From NCBI RefSeq assembly GCF_039566955.1, contig NZ_CP154796.1:1116001-1180000 (forward strand): 64,000 bases of DNA. Reading direction: 5' to 3'. A program made the position numbers and the translations under genes. The notes below the pieces were generated by a model. The model saw only the letters and a program-made list of their open reading frames with translations, did no database searches and had not been told where the DNA came from. This DNA comes from Micromonospora sp. DSM 45708 (GTDB taxonomy: Bacteria > Actinomycetota > Actinomycetes > Mycobacteriales > Micromonosporaceae). Of this stretch, positions 33,770 to 42,532 are shown piece by piece (the stretch's first letter is position 1; each line of letters begins with the position of its first letter).

Positions 33770-35848
33770 ATGGCCGACCTGAACGTGCCACCGCGTCGAC
33801 CTCGGGACGACCGCGGCTGGGACGGATACCAGCACCCCCATCCGGACGGGTACCGCGAAATGGGCTCCGCCGCCCCGTACGCCGGCGGTCACCCCGCCCC
33901 GGCGCCGCAGCCCGCCCCGGGCCCGCAGTGGGTCGGACCGAACGGCTTCGCCCCGGCCGGCCACGCGCCCGGCGCGGGTCACCCCCAGCCCCACCCCGGC
34001 TACGCCCAGCCCGTCGGCGGGTACCCGCCGCCGGCCGGCCCGGGACTGCCCAACCTGGACGACGACTCCGACGACGCCCCCCGGCGTGGCCGGCGTCGCG
34101 CCCTCGCCACGCTCGGTGGCGCGGCGGTGGTCGCCGGCGGCGCGGCGTTCGCGCTCTCCCCGCAGCTTCGCGGCCTGTTCTCGGACGGTGTGGAGTCCGG
34201 TGACGCCACCGGCACGGTGACCACCGACGGCACCCAGGCCCGGCCCAGCGGCCAGCAGCCCAGCACGGTGCGTACCTACACCGAGCAGAACGAGAGCTAC
34301 ATGGGTTCCCGGGCGGGCGCGGCGCTCAAGCGCAACACCCCGACCGGCGGCCGGATCTTCGGCAGCCCGGCGGCTGCCGCCGCGGCGACCGAGGTGACCG
34401 TGAAGACGGTGCTCGCCAAGGACCCGATCCGCCACCTGGCCAGCCGGACCACGTTCGGCCCGACGCCGAGGGTGATCGCCGACATCAAGAAGCTCGGCAT
34501 CGACAACTGGCTGCGCCAGCAGTTGGAGCCGGAGAAGATCGCCCCGACCAAGGCCGAGCTGAAGCTGGCCGAGCTGCCCTCGCTGAAGCTCAGCCCGACC
34601 CAGCTCCGCGACCAGCGCGAGCAGCTCAACGAGCGCGGCGTCGACCCGGCCCGGGAGACGGTGGACGCCACCATCGCCCGGCAGATCTGGTCCGACCGCC
34701 AGCTCTTCGAGGTGATGGTCGACTTCTGGAACGACTTCCTGCACGTGGCGGCCGACTTCGACGGCGGCGAGACGTACCGCAACTCGTTCGACAAGGACGT
34801 CATCCGCAAGCACGCGCTGGGCAGCTACCCGGAGATGCTGGTCGCCGCGAACAAGCACCCGGCGCTGCTGCTCTACCTGAACCAGGTCGACTCGCGCAAG
34901 GACGCGATCAACGAGAACCTGGCCCGGGAGAACCTGGAGCTGTACTCGGTCGGCGTCGACGGCGGCTACACCGAGAAGGACGTGCGGCAGGCCGCCATGC
35001 TCCAGACCGGGCGGGGCGTCGCCGACGGCAAGTACATGTTCTTCGGCGACCGGCACTACGTCGGCAAGGTGAAGATCCTCGGGTTCAGTCACGCCAACAA
35101 CTCGAACGACCCGAAGGTCGCCGACAAGGTGATCGACTCGTACATCCGGTACATCGCGCTGCACCCGTCGACCGCGAAGTACGTGGCCCAGAACCTGGCC
35201 ACCCGGTTCGTCTCCGACACGCCGCCGAAGTCGATCGTGGACCGGCTGGCGAAGGCGTACACCACCAACAAGGGCCAGATCCGGCCGGTGCTGGCGACGC
35301 TGTTCAGCTCCTCGGAGTTCTGGGCCGCGGTCGGCCAGAAGGTCCGCCGCCCGATGGAGTACCTGGTCGCCACGTACCGGTCGCTGGGCGTGGGCCCGGA
35401 CGCGACCGCCGGGTTCGAGGGCGACCAGCGGCGCACCCCGTTCGCCCAGGGGCTGCGGCAGATCCAGGACAAGATGCGCGAGCTGGGCCAGTACCCGATG
35501 GGCAAGCCCACCCCGGACGGCTACGCCGACGTCTACCTCGCCTGGACCTCGGCCGGCACCATGGTCGACGGCTGGAACGAGGCCGGTGACCTGCTCGGCG
35601 GCTGGCGCAAGCAGTTCACCTACGTCAAGCCGGAGAAGCTGGTGGCCAAGCCGCCGACGACCGCCGGGGCGTACGTGGACGCGCTGGCGCAGAAGCTCGT
35701 GCACCAGAAGCTGAGCGCCAAGGAGAAGAAGCTCGTGCTCGCCGTGGCCGGGGTGTCCGAGGGCGCCAAGGTCGACGCCACCTTCAACGGGGCCATCGCC
35801 GCGGTCGCGCGGACGATCCTCGCGTCCCCCCAGCACCACCTCCGGTGA
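33770..35848 (+). CDS. DUF1800 domain protein, probably Tat-exported
   Basis: A 692-residue protein. The first about 100 residues are Pro/Gly/His/Tyr-rich and disordered. RRGRRRALATLGGAAVVAGG (about 105-124) then looks like a twin-arginine signal or anchor. The DUF1800 domain follows, with HLASRTTFGPTPRVI and ENLARENLELYSVGVDGGYTE-type motifs. DUF1800 proteins are almost always encoded with a DUF1501 partner, as here, and have no established biochemical function. It is the first gene of a five-gene operon; its stop overlaps the next start. Confidence 0.9.
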   Translation: MADLNVPPRRPRDDRGWDGYQHPHPDGYREMGSAAPYAGGHPAPAPQPAPGPQWVGPNGFAPAGHAPGAGHPQPHPGYAQPVGGYPPPAGPGLPNLDDDSDDAPRRGRRRALATLGGAAVVAGGAAFALSPQLRGLFSDGVESGDATGTVTTDGTQARPSGQQPSTVRTYTEQNESYMGSRAGAALKRNTPTGGRIFGSPAAAAAATEVTVKTVLAKDPIRHLASRTTFGPTPRVIADIKKLGIDNWLRQQLEPEKIAPTKAELKLAELPSLKLSPTQLRDQREQLNERGVDPARETVDATIARQIWSDRQLFEVMVDFWNDFLHVAADFDGGETYRNSFDKDVIRKHALGSYPEMLVAANKHPALLLYLNQVDSRKDAINENLARENLELYSVGVDGGYTEKDVRQAAMLQTGRGVADGKYMFFGDRHYVGKVKILGFSHANNSNDPKVADKVIDSYIRYIALHPSTAKYVAQNLATRFVSDTPPKSIVDRLAKAYTTNKGQIRPVLATLFSSSEFWAAVGQKVRRPMEYLVATYRSLGVGPDATAGFEGDQRRTPFAQGLRQIQDKMRELGQYPMGKPTPDGYADVYLAWTSAGTMVDGWNEAGDLLGGWRKQFTYVKPEKLVAKPPTTAGAYVDALAQKLVHQKLSAKEKKLVLAVAGVSEGAKVDATFNGAIAAVARTILASPQHHLR

Positions 35849-37236
35849 GGCATTCGATGGAGATGACCGTGAACCCGTACCCCCTGCACCCCGAATGCCC
35901 CGACGTGCGGCGGCTGGCCGACAACCCGACCGAGGCGCTGCTGCGCGCGGAGGCGGACATCGTCGCGGCCGAGAACGCGGTCGAGGCCGACCGGTACCGC
36001 CGGCTGGAGGAGGTCGAGGAGGCCCAGCAGGACGGCCGGGGCGTCACCCGGCGTACCTTCGTGGCCGGCGCGGCGGCCACCGCGACCGCGCTGGCGACCG
36101 CGCAGTTCGTCACCACCTCGGCGTCGTTCGCGGCGACCAAGACCGGCACCCTGATCCACGTCTTCCTCTACGGCGGGCTGGACGGGCTGAGCCTGGTCGC
36201 GCCGGCGAGCGACCCGGTGCTCAGCAAGGCCCGCCCCGACCTGCTGCTCGGCAACGACTCGCTGGCCCTGGGCCGCGGCTTCAAGCTGACCAGCGCGTTC
36301 GCGCCGCTGGAGAAGTGGCTCAAGGCCGGCCAGCTCGGCTTCGTGCCGGCGGTGTCCGACCCGCGGCTGTCCCGCAGCCACTTCCAGGCCGCCGACGCCT
36401 GCAACCTGGGCGGCCTGCCCGGTGAGACCGGCGGCCGGGGCTGGCTGGACAGCCTGGTCGACACGCTCGGCAAGGGCACCGCGTTCCGCAGCGTCGGCAT
36501 CGGCAGCACGCTGCCCCGCTCGCTGGTCGGCGTGAACGGCGCGATCTCCCTGAACAACGTCGGCGAGCTGCGGCTCAACGGCGACGACAAGTACCGCGCG
36601 GCCACCGAGAAGGCGATCCGCGGCCTGTTCACCGGCATCAACCACCCGGTCGAGGAGGCGGTCATCGAGGGCATGGGCGCGCTGTCCACCGCCCAGAAGC
36701 TCGCCGCCAAGCCGTACGCGGCGGCGGCCGGCGTCAAGTACGAGGGCGTCGGCAACGCGTTCCAGCAGCTCGCCCAGCTCATCAAGGGCGGGGCGAACGT
36801 GCGGGTGGCGACCGTCGGCATGGGCGGCTACGACACCCACGAGAACCAGGGCACCAGCGAGGGCGGCCAGCTCTGGCGGCGGCTCAACGAGCTGGCCAAC
36901 GCCATGGCGGCGTTCTTCACCGACCTGGGCGACAAGGCCTCGGACGTGACGGTCATGGTGTCCAGCGAGTTCGGCCGGCGGGTCGCCTCGAACAGCGGCG
37001 GCACCGACCACGGGCACGGCGGTGTGGTCACCGTGCTGTCCGGGCGCAAGCTCGCCGGCTCGCTGCTCGGCACCTGGAACGGCCTGGACACGTTGGACAG
37101 CGGCGACGTGCCGGAGTACAACAACATGTTCAACGTGTACGGGTCGGTGGCGCAGGGCCGCTTCGGCCTCACCGCCGCCCAGGTGGACAAGGTCTTCCCC
37201 CGACAGAAGTTCACCCCGATCAAGATGTACGCGTGA
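35845..37236 (+). CDS. DUF1501 protein, Tat-exported
   Basis: A 463-residue protein of the DUF1501 family, whose fold is related to the alkaline phosphatase/sulfatase superfamily. A Tat signal, VTRRTFVAGAAATATALA, begins near residue 67. Then come LIHVFLYGGLDGLSLVAP, RLSRSHFQAADAC, GMGGYDTHENQG, SSEFGRRVASNSGGTDHGHGG. The conserved His/Asp cluster implies metal binding. The reaction is unknown. A GTG start inside GTGA overlaps the DUF1800 stop; ATG 35857 is an alternative. Confidence 0.9.
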   Translation: MRHSMEMTVNPYPLHPECPDVRRLADNPTEALLRAEADIVAAENAVEADRYRRLEEVEEAQQDGRGVTRRTFVAGAAATATALATAQFVTTSASFAATKTGTLIHVFLYGGLDGLSLVAPASDPVLSKARPDLLLGNDSLALGRGFKLTSAFAPLEKWLKAGQLGFVPAVSDPRLSRSHFQAADACNLGGLPGETGGRGWLDSLVDTLGKGTAFRSVGIGSTLPRSLVGVNGAISLNNVGELRLNGDDKYRAATEKAIRGLFTGINHPVEEAVIEGMGALSTAQKLAAKPYAAAAGVKYEGVGNAFQQLAQLIKGGANVRVATVGMGGYDTHENQGTSEGGQLWRRLNELANAMAAFFTDLGDKASDVTVMVSSEFGRRVASNSGGTDHGHGGVVTVLSGRKLAGSLLGTWNGLDTLDSGDVPEYNNMFNVYGSVAQGRFGLTAAQVDKVFPRQKFTPIKMYA

Positions 37237-38648
37237 CGTATCAGGACACCCACGCCGCCGGCCGTCGTACCGGGCACTCCGCCCCGTACGGCGGCCGTCC
37301 GGCTGCTCCCGTACCACCGGGCCGGCCGCGCCGCGGGCCCGGCGGCCGGCGTGCGCTCGCGGCGGCCTTCTGGCTCGGCCTGGTCGTCGCGGTCCTGCCG
37401 TGGTGGCTGGGCACCCCGGCCGGCTCGCTGGCGGACACCGCCGACCTGCTCACCGCCGGCGGTCGGATCACCGGCCTGATCGCCGGCTACCTGCTGCTGG
37501 TGCAGGTGCTGGCGATGAGCCGGCTCGGCGTGCTGGAACGCGCGTTGGGCGGCGAGCGGATCTCCCGCCTGCACCGGGACCTCGGCGCGACGCTGCTGGT
37601 GGCGGTGCTCACCCACATGGCGCTGCTGGTGGTCGGCTACGCCCGGCAGGAGCGCAACTCCGTGTTCGGCGAGGTCGGCGCGCTGCTCACCGACTACGAG
37701 GACATGCTTTCCGCGTTCCTGGCCGCCGGCGTCATGGTGGTGGTCGGGTTCACGGCGGTCCGCGGCATCCGCCGCCGGCTGCCCTACGAACTCTGGTACG
37801 CGCTGCACCTGACCAGCTATCTCACGCTGCTGCTCGGCTACGCGCACCAGTTCAGCAACGGCGCCCAGCTCCACGAGCCGGGGCCGGTGCGCACCGGCTG
37901 GATCGTCGCGTACCTGCTGGTGGTGGCCGCGCTGCTGTGGGGCCGGATCATCGCGCCGCTGGTGTTCAACCTGCGGCACAAGCTGCGGGTGGCCGACGTG
38001 GTGGCGGAGAGCCCGGACACCGTCTCGGTCTACCTGACCGGGCAGCGGCTCAACCAGATCGACATGCTCGGCGGCCAGTACTTCCGCTGGCGCTTCCTGA
38101 ACCCCGGCGGCTGGTGGCAGTCGCACCCGTTCTCCGTCTCGGCGGCGGGCAACGGCCGCTGGCTGCGGCTCACCGTGAAGGTGGTCGGCGGGCACACCGC
38201 CGACCTGCGGGACCTCACGCCCGGCACCCGGGTGTGGGCCGAGGGGCCGTCCGGTACGTTCACCGCCGCGCACCGCACCCGGGAGCGGGCGCTGCTCATC
38301 GCCGGCGGCAGCGGCATCGCGCCGCTGCGGGCGATGCTGGAGGAGTTGCCGCCCGGCGCGGCGCTGATCTACCGCGCGCGTACCCCGGCCGACGTGCTGC
38401 TGCACCGGGAGCTGGACTGGCTCGCGCAGGCCCGGCAGACGTCGGTCTGGTACGTCATCGGCCGGCGCGACGACCCCGGCCCGCGCCAGGTGATGAACCC
38501 GGAGGGGCTGCGCCGGCTGGTGCCCGACCTGACCCGCCGCGACGTCTACCTGTGCGGGCCCGGCGGCATGGTCGACGAGACCGTGAAGGCGCTGCGCGCG
38601 GCCGGCGTGCCCCGCCGCCAGATCCACCTCACCGCGTTCGAGTTGTAG
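37233..38648 (+). CDS. Ferric-reductase-like transmembrane flavoprotein
   Basis: A 471-residue protein. Six or so helices (about 42-250) form a ferric-reductase/NOX-type heme domain, with histidines in RLHRDLGATLLVAVLTHMAL and YALHLTSYLTLLLGYAH. The cytoplasmic part (about 250-471) is a ferredoxin-NADP reductase module: FRWRFL and HPFSVSAAG for FAD, LIAGGSGIAPLRAML and YLCGPGGMVD for NAD(P)H. It should carry electrons from NAD(P)H across the membrane. Start and stop overlaps tie it to the DUF1501 gene; the FMN-binding protein downstream is its likely acceptor. Confidence 0.9.
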   Translation: MTYQDTHAAGRRTGHSAPYGGRPAAPVPPGRPRRGPGGRRALAAAFWLGLVVAVLPWWLGTPAGSLADTADLLTAGGRITGLIAGYLLLVQVLAMSRLGVLERALGGERISRLHRDLGATLLVAVLTHMALLVVGYARQERNSVFGEVGALLTDYEDMLSAFLAAGVMVVVGFTAVRGIRRRLPYELWYALHLTSYLTLLLGYAHQFSNGAQLHEPGPVRTGWIVAYLLVVAALLWGRIIAPLVFNLRHKLRVADVVAESPDTVSVYLTGQRLNQIDMLGGQYFRWRFLNPGGWWQSHPFSVSAAGNGRWLRLTVKVVGGHTADLRDLTPGTRVWAEGPSGTFTAAHRTRERALLIAGGSGIAPLRAMLEELPPGAALIYRARTPADVLLHRELDWLAQARQTSVWYVIGRRDDPGPRQVMNPEGLRRLVPDLTRRDVYLCGPGGMVDETVKALRAAGVPRRQIHLTAFEL

Positions 38649-38661
38649 GAAGGCACCCACC

Positions 38662-39261
38662 ATGCGTCGCACGCTGATCGCGATCACCGGACTGGCCGCC
38701 GGCACCACCGCGCTGGTGGTCCTCAAGGGCGGTCCCGGCGCCGGCCAGGCCACCGCCGGTGACCTGCCGGTCGCGCTGGCCCCGGTCGCGCCGGGCGGCT
38801 CGCCCGCGCCCGGCGGGCCGACGCCCACCGCGTCCGGCGGCGGCACGCCCTCGGCCGCGCCGAGCACCTCGGCGAAGCCGGGTGCGAAGCCCTCCGCCGA
38901 CCGGACGCCGGCCACCCGGACCAGCACCCGGGCCCGGACCACCCCGGCCGCGCCGAAGACCACCACGAAGGCGCCGAAGCCCACCACGCGCACGGTCACC
39001 GGGCCGACCGTCACCTACCGGTACGGGTCGCTGCGGGTGCAGATCACGTTGAGCGGCAGCCGCATCGTCGACGCCACCGGGCTGGACATGCCGGTCGGCG
39101 GGCAGGAGGGGCAGCGCGCCGACGATGTGCAGGCCCGCTACAGCGGCAGCTCCGGCGAGGTGGTGGCGAAGCAGAGCGCCAACCTGAACACCGTCTCCGG
39201 GGCCACGTACACCAGCACCGCGTACAAGCAGTCGTTGCAGTCCGCCCTCGACAAGGCGTGA
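38662..39261 (+). CDS. Exported FMN-binding domain protein
   Basis: A 199-residue protein with an N-terminal signal/anchor (IAITGLAAGTTALVVL), a long Pro/Thr/Ala-rich linker (about 40-112), then an FMN-binding domain of about 80 residues ending LNTVSGATYTSTAYKQSLQSAL. SGATYT is the flavinylation motif seen in NqrC/RnfG-type domains; the Thr at about residue 184 is the expected site of covalent FMN linkage by ApbE, which is encoded next. It is inferred to be an extracytoplasmic one- or two-electron carrier that takes electrons from the upstream reductase. Confidence 0.92.
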   Translation: MRRTLIAITGLAAGTTALVVLKGGPGAGQATAGDLPVALAPVAPGGSPAPGGPTPTASGGGTPSAAPSTSAKPGAKPSADRTPATRTSTRARTTPAAPKTTTKAPKPTTRTVTGPTVTYRYGSLRVQITLSGSRIVDATGLDMPVGGQEGQRADDVQARYSGSSGEVVAKQSANLNTVSGATYTSTAYKQSLQSALDKA

Positions 39262-40067
39262 CGCGGTTGGCCGCCGCCGGCCGGCCCGGCCTGCGTCGGG
39301 TCGAGCAGATCATGGGTACGGCGATCAGCCTCGACCTGGCCGACGACCTGCCCGCCGCCACGTTGCACGAGCTGGCCGAGCGCACGTTCGACTGGCTGCG
39401 CGAGGTGGATGCCCGGTTCAGCACGTACCGGGACGACAGCGAGGTGTGCCGGCTGGACCGGGGGGAGTTGCGGGCGGCCGACGCCTCCGGCGACCTGCGG
39501 GCGGTGCTGGAGCGGTGCGCCGACCTGTGGTCGTCCACGGACGGCTTCTTCGACGCGTACGCCACCGGCCGGCTGGACCCGTCCGGCTACGTGAAGGGCT
39601 GGGCGGCGCAGGTCGCCTCGGACCGGCTGGTGGCGGCCGGCGCCCCGAACCACTGCGTGAACGCCGGCGGCGACGTCCGGGTCCGTGGCCGGACCGCCAC
39701 CGGGGAGCCGTGGCGGATCGGGGTGCGGCATCCCTGGGACCCGGCGGCCACCTGCCTGGTGCTGACCGGCACCGACCTGGCGGTCGCCACCAGCGGGGTG
39801 TACGAGCGCGGCCACCACGTCGTCGACCCGCGCCGGGGGGCGCCGGCGGCCGGCCTGCGCTCGGTCACCGTGGTCGGCCCGGACCTGGGCGTGGCGGACG
39901 CGTACGCGACGGCGGCGGTGGCCATGGGCGGGCCCGGCATCGCCTGGCTGGACCGCCTCCCCGCCCCCTGGCAGCACGCCGTGGTGACGGACGACGCCCG
40001 TCTCCTGCACTCCCGCACCCTTCCTGCGACCCTCGACCCGGCCCGCGCCCGGCCGTCACCGGGGTGA
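39258..40067 (+). CDS. apbE: FAD:protein FMN transferase (ApbE)
   Basis: A 269-residue ApbE family enzyme that transfers FMN from FAD to a Thr or Ser of a target domain. MGTAISLDLADD opens the domain; DARFSTYRDDSEVCRLD, the SGYVKGWAAQ segment, NAGGDVRVRG, and ATSGVYERG/DPRRG follow in the expected order. There is no obvious signal peptide, so modification may occur before export. The start overlaps the stop of the FMN-binding gene by four bases, so substrate and enzyme are made together. A hairpin begins at its stop codon. Confidence 0.94.
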   Translation: MTRLAAAGRPGLRRVEQIMGTAISLDLADDLPAATLHELAERTFDWLREVDARFSTYRDDSEVCRLDRGELRAADASGDLRAVLERCADLWSSTDGFFDAYATGRLDPSGYVKGWAAQVASDRLVAAGAPNHCVNAGGDVRVRGRTATGEPWRIGVRHPWDPAATCLVLTGTDLAVATSGVYERGHHVVDPRRGAPAAGLRSVTVVGPDLGVADAYATAAVAMGGPGIAWLDRLPAPWQHAVVTDDARLLHSRTLPATLDPARARPSPG

Positions 40068-40120
40068 GCAAGGAGTTGGCGTCGTGCTCGGGCCGCCGAA
40101 CCGACGCGAACTCCTTGCTC
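40066..40120. terminator. 19-bp hairpin after apbE
   Basis: Arms GAGCAAGGAGTTGGCGTCG (40066-40084) and 40102-40120 pair at 18 of 19 positions around a 17-base loop, beginning within the stop codon of apbE. It probably ends the flavin operon. No T-tract follows, but G-rich DNA does. Like the other hairpins here it may belong to a repeat family. Confidence 0.7.
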
Positions 40121-40399
40121 AACGCCGGGGTGGGGGGAGGGGGCAGCGTGGGGGGCCGGGGTCAGCGGAGAGGGCGGTGGAGGATGGCGGGGCGGGAACC
40201 CGGAGGGCGGGGACGGCCGGGGCGGGCGCCCCGGGGGCGGGTGAACGCCCACGGGTACGGGCGTCGGCGGTGCCGTGGTGGTTCCGTGCCGCCGGTGTGG
40301 CGGGCCGCGTCGTCCCTGGACATCGTCAAACCCCCGCTCTGGCGCGCACGCGCCCTCGGCAGGCACAACGAGCCCGGTGCCGGGGAGGTCGCTGTCGGG
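40121..40399. other. G-rich intergenic stretch
   Basis: G-runs at about 40125-40165, then GC-rich DNA. A minus-strand frame 40162-40323 (53 codons, start MSRDDAARHTGGTEPP, Arg/Pro-rich) has a GGGGG site about eleven bases upstream and fair codon use, but I am not convinced it is a gene. A plus-strand frame from 40184 is no better. Confidence 0.4.
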
Positions 40400-41071
40400 T
40401 CAGCGACCCCGCCGGGGCAGCGGGAGGTGGCCGGGGAACAGCTCCGGGGTGAGCGTGACGCCGGCCGCCCGCAACGCCGCGATCAGCGCGTTCTGCACCA
40501 GGTAGGAGTCGGGCAACTGCCATCGGGCCTGTTCCGGGGCGACCGCCCAGCGCACGGCGCCCTCGGGCAGCCGGGTCGGCGGGGCCGGGATCCACGAGCC
40601 GGGGCCGTGCCGCACCACGTGGAAGCAGTGCTCCAGCTCCGGCCGAAGCGGGTCGCCGGGCCGGACCAGGAACATCCAGCGGCCGGTCGGGGTGACCAGC
40701 ACCGGCCCGCGTACGCCGAAGCCGGCCGGGTGGGCGGCGACCGTCTCCAGCACCTGCCGGCCCAGGTGGGCGGCGACCTCCAGCACGTCGAACGCGCGCC
40801 CGGTGGGCAGCAGCACCCCGTGCGGGCGGCTGCGCCACCAGGTGGCCACCCGGGCCGGGTCGGCGCTGGCCGCGTGTTCCCACTCCTCCAGCGCCGGGTG
40901 GCAGCCCACCGTGGGGCAGCCGGCCCGACCGCAGACGAAGCGGCTGTTGGCCAGGCAGGCGCCGGGCGTGACCGGCCAGCCGTGCAGCGCGTACCGGATC
41001 GCGACCCGTCGCAGCCGCACCCGTTCCAGCGGCGACAGGTGAGCGACGCGCGGTCGGACGTTCCCCCACAT
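40400..41071 (-). CDS. Prim-pol-like (bifunctional primase/polymerase N-terminal) protein
   Basis: A 223-residue protein resembling the N-terminal prim-pol domain of bifunctional primase/polymerases, beginning at MWGNVRPR. Residues AIRYALHGWPVTPGAC, then CGRAGCPTVGCHPALEEW (Cys/His cluster) and WWRSRPHGVLLPTGRAFDVLEV fit the family. The last has the F-D-V-L-E position where catalytic prim-pols carry D-x-D/E, so activity is uncertain. No helicase domain is present. The start is chosen from AGAGGGG eight bases upstream of ATG 41071. It is divergent from the XRE/TPR regulator, a pairing that looks deliberate. Confidence 0.75.
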   Translation of the reverse strand: MWGNVRPRVAHLSPLERVRLRRVAIRYALHGWPVTPGACLANSRFVCGRAGCPTVGCHPALEEWEHAASADPARVATWWRSRPHGVLLPTGRAFDVLEVAAHLGRQVLETVAAHPAGFGVRGPVLVTPTGRWMFLVRPGDPLRPELEHCFHVVRHGPGSWIPAPPTRLPEGAVRWAVAPEQARWQLPDSYLVQNALIAALRAAGVTLTPELFPGHLPLPRRGR

Positions 41072-41286
41072 GTGTGCCATCCCCTCTCGCCCCACCGAAT
41101 CGTCCACCGCCACACGTCGAGAACCGTCACTGCCGTAACCCGGGATCGTTGACCTGACGAACGGCCGGTGCAACTTGCACGAAAACTACGAGAACTGGCT
41201 GGACGGCTGACGTACAACCTGTGCGACCAGGGAAAACCTGGTGGACATGCGGGGACCGGCCGGCGCCGACAGGGGGAGGGAGTGGG

Positions 41287-42516
41287 ATGGACGAACTACC
41301 CATAGGCCGGCGGGTGGCGTACTGGCGGAGCCGTCGCAAGATGTCCCAGCAGGTCTTCGCCGACCGGCTCGGCAAGTCGAAGAGCTGGGTGGACAAGGTG
41401 GAGCGCGGCGTCCGCCGGTTGGACAAGTTCTCCGTGCTCTACGAGATCGCCGACATCCTCCAGATCGACGTGCAACTGCTGCACGGCAAGGACCCGGAGC
41501 GGCGCAGCGACGCGCTCAACTGCATCGACCAGGTCGAGGTGGAGGAGATCCGCAGCGCCCTGGAGCGCTACGACTCGATGAGCGCCTACTTCGACGCGGC
41601 GCCGTACCCTCCGCCGCTGGCCGACATGCGCAAGGCGGTCAACCACGCCTGGCTCACCTACCAGTACGGCCGCTACGGCATGCTCACCCGGGCGCTGCCC
41701 AAGCTGCTGCGCGACGCCCAGGCGGCGGACGCCGTCTACGGCGGCGACGACCAGGGTCGGGAGGCCGCCCACCTGCTCGGGCAGGTCTACCAGATCGCCT
41801 CCTCGGTGCTGCGCAAGCTGGGCGAGTGCAACCTGGCCTGGCTGGCCGCCGACCGGTCGATGGCGGTGGCCCAGCGGGCCGACGACCCGCTGCTCGCCGG
41901 CATCGCCACCACCCGGGTCTGCAACGCGCTCGTCGCGATGGGCCGTCCCCGCCCCGCGCTCGAACTCAACGTGCGGATCGCCGACCGGCTCGCCCCCGGC
42001 AGCGACAACGACGCCCGGCCCGAGCGTCTCTCGGTCTACGGCTCGCTGCTGCTCCAGGGCGCCATGGCCGCCGCCCGGATCGGCGACTCGGCGACCGTGG
42101 ACGACCTGATCAGCGGCGCCGCCGAGGCGGCCGTCCTGCTCGGCGGCGACCACAACCACTACTGGACGTCGTTCGGCCCGACCAACCTGGAGCTGCACCG
42201 CGCCGCCGCGGCGGTCGAGCTGGGTGACGGCGGCCGGGCGGTGGAGACCCACAAACGGCTGCCCACCCCGGCGTTCAACGCGCTGCTGCCCGAGCGGCGC
42301 GCGCACCACCTGCTCGACCTGGCCCGCGGGTACGCCCAGATCGGCGACGTCGCCAACGCCGGCGACATGCTGTTGCAGGGCGACCGGCTCGCGCCCTCCG
42401 AGATCCGGTGCCGGCCCATCGCCCACGAGCTGATGTCGGACGTGCTCCGTCGCACACGTGGTGCGCCGCCGCCGCCGATTGCGGAGTTGGCTGAGCACAT
42501 GGGAGTCGGAGTATGA
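41287..42516 (+). CDS. XRE regulator with TPR-like domain
   Basis: A 409-residue protein. The N-terminal helix-turn-helix (about 7-62) contains KMSQQVFADRLGKSKSWVDKVERG. About 300 residues of helical TPR-like repeats follow (for example LGQVYQIASSVLRKLGECNLAWLA in two halves, then DRLAPGSDN). This layout is common in actinobacterial developmental and signalling loci, where the TPR part senses a partner. It is followed 16 bases later by a flavoprotein gene, so both are likely one operon; a GGGAGGGAGTGGG site precedes the ATG. Confidence 0.9.
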   Translation: MDELPIGRRVAYWRSRRKMSQQVFADRLGKSKSWVDKVERGVRRLDKFSVLYEIADILQIDVQLLHGKDPERRSDALNCIDQVEVEEIRSALERYDSMSAYFDAAPYPPPLADMRKAVNHAWLTYQYGRYGMLTRALPKLLRDAQAADAVYGGDDQGREAAHLLGQVYQIASSVLRKLGECNLAWLAADRSMAVAQRADDPLLAGIATTRVCNALVAMGRPRPALELNVRIADRLAPGSDNDARPERLSVYGSLLLQGAMAAARIGDSATVDDLISGAAEAAVLLGGDHNHYWTSFGPTNLELHRAAAAVELGDGGRAVETHKRLPTPAFNALLPERRAHHLLDLARGYAQIGDVANAGDMLLQGDRLAPSEIRCRPIAHELMSDVLRRTRGAPPPPIAELAEHMGVGV

Positions 42517-42532
42517 GCGCGGGCCGGGCCGG

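Noticed and set aside
33453..33791. A 112-codon minus-strand frame before the DUF1800 gene
   Set aside because: It overlaps the start of a well-supported gene; no ribosome-binding site or family resemblance.
40162..40323. A 53-codon Arg/Pro-rich minus-strand frame
   Set aside because: Fair start signal but biased composition and no recognisable features; left as a note in the gap entry.
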